Source of the DNA: Actinomyces sp. | GTDB taxonomy: Bacteria; Actinomycetota; Actinomycetes; Actinomycetales; Actinomycetaceae | DNA length: 24,509 bases | Direction: 5' to 3' | NCBI RefSeq assembly: GCF_030530635.1 | Contig: NZ_JAUMUL010000055.1 | Location: 1 to 24,509 of the forward strand | Shown here: positions 22,232 to 24,509 of the stretch, one piece after another | Layout: the number at the start of each line of letters is the position of its first letter | How positions within the stretch are numbered: the stretch's first letter is position 1 | Program-made: the position numbers and the translations under genes | The notes under the pieces: generated by a model | What the model saw: the letters and a program-made list of their open reading frames with translations, nothing else | The model's database searches: none | What the model was told of the DNA's origin: nothing

Positions 22232-22311
22232 CCTACGAGGCCGGCGGACGCCGGTGGAGCAGGCCGTCGCAGAAACACATGAGCGTCGCCCATGAGGGTG
22301 CGCGCCCGCCG

Positions 22312-22327
22312 GCGCACAGATGTGCGC
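22312..22327. terminator. Hairpin GCGCACA-GA-TGTGCGC upstream of arcA
   Basis: Perfect seven-base arms around GA, 81 bases after the broken lipoprotein gene and followed by GCGTTTCG. It may end that transcript or be a palindromic regulatory site for arcA. Confidence 0.35.
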
Positions 22328-22415
22328 GCGTTTCGTGAGTGCAGGCGCGTCCGCTTACGGCGCGCACAATGCCCGGTTCACAGTGCTCGCGCACACGCCC
22401 GGCGCTGGACCCGGC

Positions 22416-22421
22416 TAGCCT
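22416..22421 (+). promoter_or_regulatory. arcA: -10 box TAGCCT for leaderless arcA mRNA
   Basis: TAGCCT is followed by GTGTCC and ATG 22428. This spacing selects ATG 22428 over the in-frame GTG at 22422, which would lie inside the spacer. Confidence 0.55.
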
Positions 22422-22427
22422 GTGTCC

Positions 22428-23837
22428 ATGACGCTCATGACGCAGAGCCCCCAAACCGCCCCGGCCCCCGCCGACCGCACGGTCATTCCCCGCTCGGCCG
22501 GCGGTGGCCGCGTCGACTCTGAGACGGGCCGCCTGCGCGAGGTCATCGTTCACCGGCCCGGGCGGGAGATCGCCCGCATCACCCCGATCAACGCGGGCTC
22601 CCTGCTGTTCGACGACGCCCTGAACATCGCCCGCGCCCAGGCCGAGCACGACGCCTTCACCGCGATCCTGCGCGCCGAGGGCGTCATCGTCCACGACTTC
22701 CGCGACCTGCTGACCGAGACCCTGGCTGTACCCGAGGCCCGCCACCTGGTCTTGGAGGAGACGGTCGGCCCGCAGGCGGTGGGAGTGTCCACCTCCGAGG
22801 TCCTCATCGACTTCTTGGGCGGCCTGCCCGACGCCGAACTGGCCGAGGTCCTCCTGGCTGGCATCACCCGCGATGAGCTGCGCGAGCGCTTGGACCCCGC
22901 CGACGCCGCCACCCTGTTCGCCACCACCTACCTGTCCACCCTGGAGGGACAGTTCGTGGTCACCCCCCTGCCCAACCACCTGTTCACCCGCGATACCTCG
23001 GCCTGGTTGTACGGGGGTGTGTCGGTGAACACCATGGCGCTCGCCCCGCGCCGCCGCGAGGCCGTCAACTATGAGGCGGTCTACCGCTTCAACCCGGCCT
23101 TCGCCGACCGTGTCGGCCTGGCTCCGGCTCCGGGCGGGGGAGGGGCGACGTCGTCGGACCGGACGCCGGGTGAGCGCGGCCCACTGTGGGTTGAGCCGCA
23201 CGGCGCCTCCCCGGCCACCGTCGAGGGCGGCGACTTCCAGGTGCTGGGCAACCGCACCCTGGTCATGGGGCTGACCCACCGCTCGTCGGCCGCGGGCGTG
23301 GAGCGCCTGGCCACCCGCCTGTTCGCCGACGGCGTCGCCGACCGAGTCATCGGCATACACATGCCTGACCGCGCCTTCTACACTGAGCTCGACGCCGTCA
23401 TGCACCTGGACACCCTCATGACCATGGTCGCCCCCGACACCTACCTGCGCTTCTCCGGCTTCAACGACGTCACCACCGTGGAGATCGAGCCCGGCGCCAA
23501 CTACGGCTCCACCAAGGACTCCGCTCTGCGGGTGACTGTCCACGACGGCGGCGACATGGACGCCGTCCTGGCTCGGGCCGCAGGTATCGACGCCTTCAGG
23601 GTCATCAGTCCCGACATGTCCGACGAGGCCGAGGCGCTGCGCGAGCTGTCCCGCGACTCCTGCAACGTCGTCGCCCTGGCTCCGGGGCGGGTCATCGGCT
23701 ACGCCCACAACCAGAGCGCCAACGACGTGCTGCGGCGGGCGGGTGTGGAGGTCATCGAGACCCCTGGCGTGGAGCTGGTCCGGGGCCGGGGTGGGGCCCA
23801 CTGCATGACCTGCCCTGTCACACGAGACGCGGTCTGA
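22428..23837 (+). CDS. arcA: Arginine deiminase
   Basis: Cytoplasmic enzyme that hydrolyses arginine to citrulline and ammonia, the first step of the ATP-yielding and acid-countering ADI pathway. The 469-residue protein carries the full active site: Asp189 in LFTRDTS, Glu266 and Asp269 in VEGGDFQVLG, His326 and Asp328 in MHLDTL, and the nucleophile Cys459 in GGAHCMTCPV. Substrate-binding ETVGPQAVGVSTSEVL and RPGREIARITP-like segments are typical. It is about 50 residues longer than common ADIs; a Gly/Pro-rich loop at 232-262 before VEGGD accounts for much of it. arcB (ornithine carbamoyltransferase) would be expected next and may begin at the window's end. Confidence 0.96.
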   Translation: MTLMTQSPQTAPAPADRTVIPRSAGGGRVDSETGRLREVIVHRPGREIARITPINAGSLLFDDALNIARAQAEHDAFTAILRAEGVIVHDFRDLLTETLAVPEARHLVLEETVGPQAVGVSTSEVLIDFLGGLPDAELAEVLLAGITRDELRERLDPADAATLFATTYLSTLEGQFVVTPLPNHLFTRDTSAWLYGGVSVNTMALAPRRREAVNYEAVYRFNPAFADRVGLAPAPGGGGATSSDRTPGERGPLWVEPHGASPATVEGGDFQVLGNRTLVMGLTHRSSAAGVERLATRLFADGVADRVIGIHMPDRAFYTELDAVMHLDTLMTMVAPDTYLRFSGFNDVTTVEIEPGANYGSTKDSALRVTVHDGGDMDAVLARAAGIDAFRVISPDMSDEAEALRELSRDSCNVVALAPGRVIGYAHNQSANDVLRRAGVEVIETPGVELVRGRGGAHCMTCPVTRDAV

Positions 23838-23881
23838 GACAGGGCTTGCCGTTGGCTCCACCGCAGCAGACGGTGCCGGGT

Positions 23882-23893
23882 GTTCGGCCGAAC
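23882..23893. repeat. Perfect 12-bp palindrome GTTCGGCCGAAC
   Basis: Self-complementary over 12 bases, 44 bases after the arcA stop. It could be a binding site or part of a terminator cluster with the next two hairpins. Confidence 0.4.
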
Positions 23894-23910
23894 TTGACCG
23901 ATACGGACGT

Positions 23911-23924
23911 CGGCGGTTCCGCCG
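23911..23924 (+). terminator. Hairpin CGGCGG-TT-CCGCCG after arcA
   Basis: Six perfect GC pairs with a two-base centre, 73 bases after the arcA stop. A possible arcA terminator, without a T-run. Confidence 0.4.
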
Positions 23925-23944
23925 TTCACGGTACTAGGGGTGAA

Positions 23945-24038
23945 ACGGGTTCTTCGCGTTTGTGGGTGCGTTGGTGGGGTTGGCTGGTCGGGGGCCGGTG
24001 GGTACCCCACCGCCACACCCAGAAAGACGAAGAACCGT
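23945..24038. repeat. Long imperfect inverted repeat with a competing inner hairpin
   Basis: Arm 23945-23979 pairs imperfectly with 24005-24038; the outer ends (ACGGGTTCTTCG / CGAAGAACCGT) and inner ends (GGTGGGG / CCCCACC) match well, with a 25-base spacer. The start of the right arm can instead form CGGTGGG-TAC-CCCACCG (23996-24012). The two folds exclude each other, as in attenuators. It may also be a palindromic mobile element. Direct copies of GTGAAAC flank both arms. Confidence 0.55.
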
Positions 24039-24078
24039 GAAACAGGCTCCCAATGCCGATTCGTAGGGCCATGCGCAT

Positions 24079-24309
24079 GTGCGGGGGCTCGCCGTCGGCT
24101 CCTTTGGCGCTGCCCATGGGCTCGCCGTTCACCGCAAATACCCGGCGCCCGCTGATGGCGCCGGTGCGCGCATCACGCATACCGAGTACGCGGCCTCTAT
24201 GGTGTTTGACCAGGCCGAGAACCGCATGCACACCATTAAGGCCGTCATGGTCGCTAACTTGGCCGACCCCAGGGACTCTGCACAGCCGATACTCCTCCCT
24301 TCGGATTAG
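24079..24309 (+). pseudogene. Possible gene remnant, unrecognised
   Basis: A 76-codon open frame whose central part, ITHTEYAASMVFDQAENR and HTIKAVMVANL, looks like real protein and whose codons favour G or C in the third position. It has no Shine-Dalgarno or -10 box near the GTG, and the first 20 residues look unstructured. It could be a 3' fragment of an inactivated gene. I do not recognise the family and a chance ORF cannot be excluded. Confidence 0.25.
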
Positions 24310-24506
24310 CCGACCGGATGATTGACGGCCAGGTGTGGAGTGTCACATACTCGGCGAGTCTCCATTCCCAATCAACATCTGGAGGGTTATTCATAGGGGG
24401 TGTGGGTGATTCGCGACACGTGCATAGAGGGTAAGGGTTAGGACGGCCTGCTCTTGAGACGCTTTGGGTGTCATAGTCCAAACTTCTCAGAAAGCAGACC
24501 GCCACC

Positions 24507-24509
24507 ATG
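24507..24509 (+). CDS. Start codon of the next gene (only one codon visible)
   Basis: The window ends with ATG after a leader with a weak AGAAAG site (24489-24494). Position after arcA suggests arcB, but no coding sequence is visible, so the identity is only a guess. The 197 bases before it show repeated (T/G)CATAG words and no ORF. Confidence 0.3.

Noticed and set aside
22233..23861. 542-codon minus-strand ORF opposite arcA
   Set aside because: It is the mirror of a highly conserved arginine deiminase in GC-rich DNA; its protein is repetitive Gly/Val/His/Asp-rich sequence without any family feature.
1..24509. CRISPR array, prophage, tRNA, rRNA or complete insertion sequence
   Set aside because: No regularly spaced direct repeats with unique spacers, no phage or transposase genes and no tRNA-like cloverleaf were seen.

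Overview
The window is from a high-G+C Gram-positive bacterium, most likely an Actinomyces or close relative in the Actinomycetaceae. Pointers are the F1Fo ATP synthase end followed by a DUF2550 gene, a NucS mismatch endonuclease, actinobacterial MenA and MenB, an arginine deiminase, a SigK/RskA/DipZ cluster and many apparently leaderless genes. The species call is inference; no rRNA or tRNA gene is present.

Layout, left to right. (1) 1-1445: C-terminal part of atpD, then atpC and a DUF2550 membrane protein, ending in a terminator-like hairpin. (2) 1446-5106: a repeat-rich intergenic region with a promoter inside a TetR-like inverted repeat, a PEP-synthase/rifampin-phosphotransferase-like enzyme and a TetR regulator. 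(3) 5186-8212: an SDR oxidoreductase, a 23-bp tandem repeat, nucS and an AlkZ-like winged-helix protein with a QxQ motif (two probable DNA-repair genes). (4) 8300-10955: nagA, then on the minus strand a zinc-ribbon membrane protein followed by a DinB-fold protein. (5) 10956-12540: a nested inverted-repeat element, menA and a second region with strong stem-loops. (6) 12539-16063: a tiny lipoprotein divergent from dipZ-sigK-rskA, whose three genes run end to end with ATGA overlaps. (7) 16156-19703: a leaderless 32-codon ORF ending in a cysteine cluster, then a NitT/TauT-type ABC importer (binding protein, permease, ATPase) closed by a bidirectional terminator. (8) 19777-21641, minus strand: menB followed by yagU. 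(9) 21756-22231: a lipoprotein gene broken by frameshifts. (10) 22428-24509: arcA, then about 670 bases of palindromes, a possible gene remnant and the start codon of the next gene.

The most interesting element is the cysteine-rich leader ORF at 16156-16254. It has the hallmarks of a cysteine-responsive attenuator and suggests that the ABC importer brings in a sulfur source. A second theme is the start-site grammar. At least eight starts follow a TAnnnT -10 box by only 6 or 7 bases, so those mRNAs are probably leaderless, while others have clear Shine-Dalgarno sequences. This rule fixes several starts, including arcA, menB and the DinB gene.
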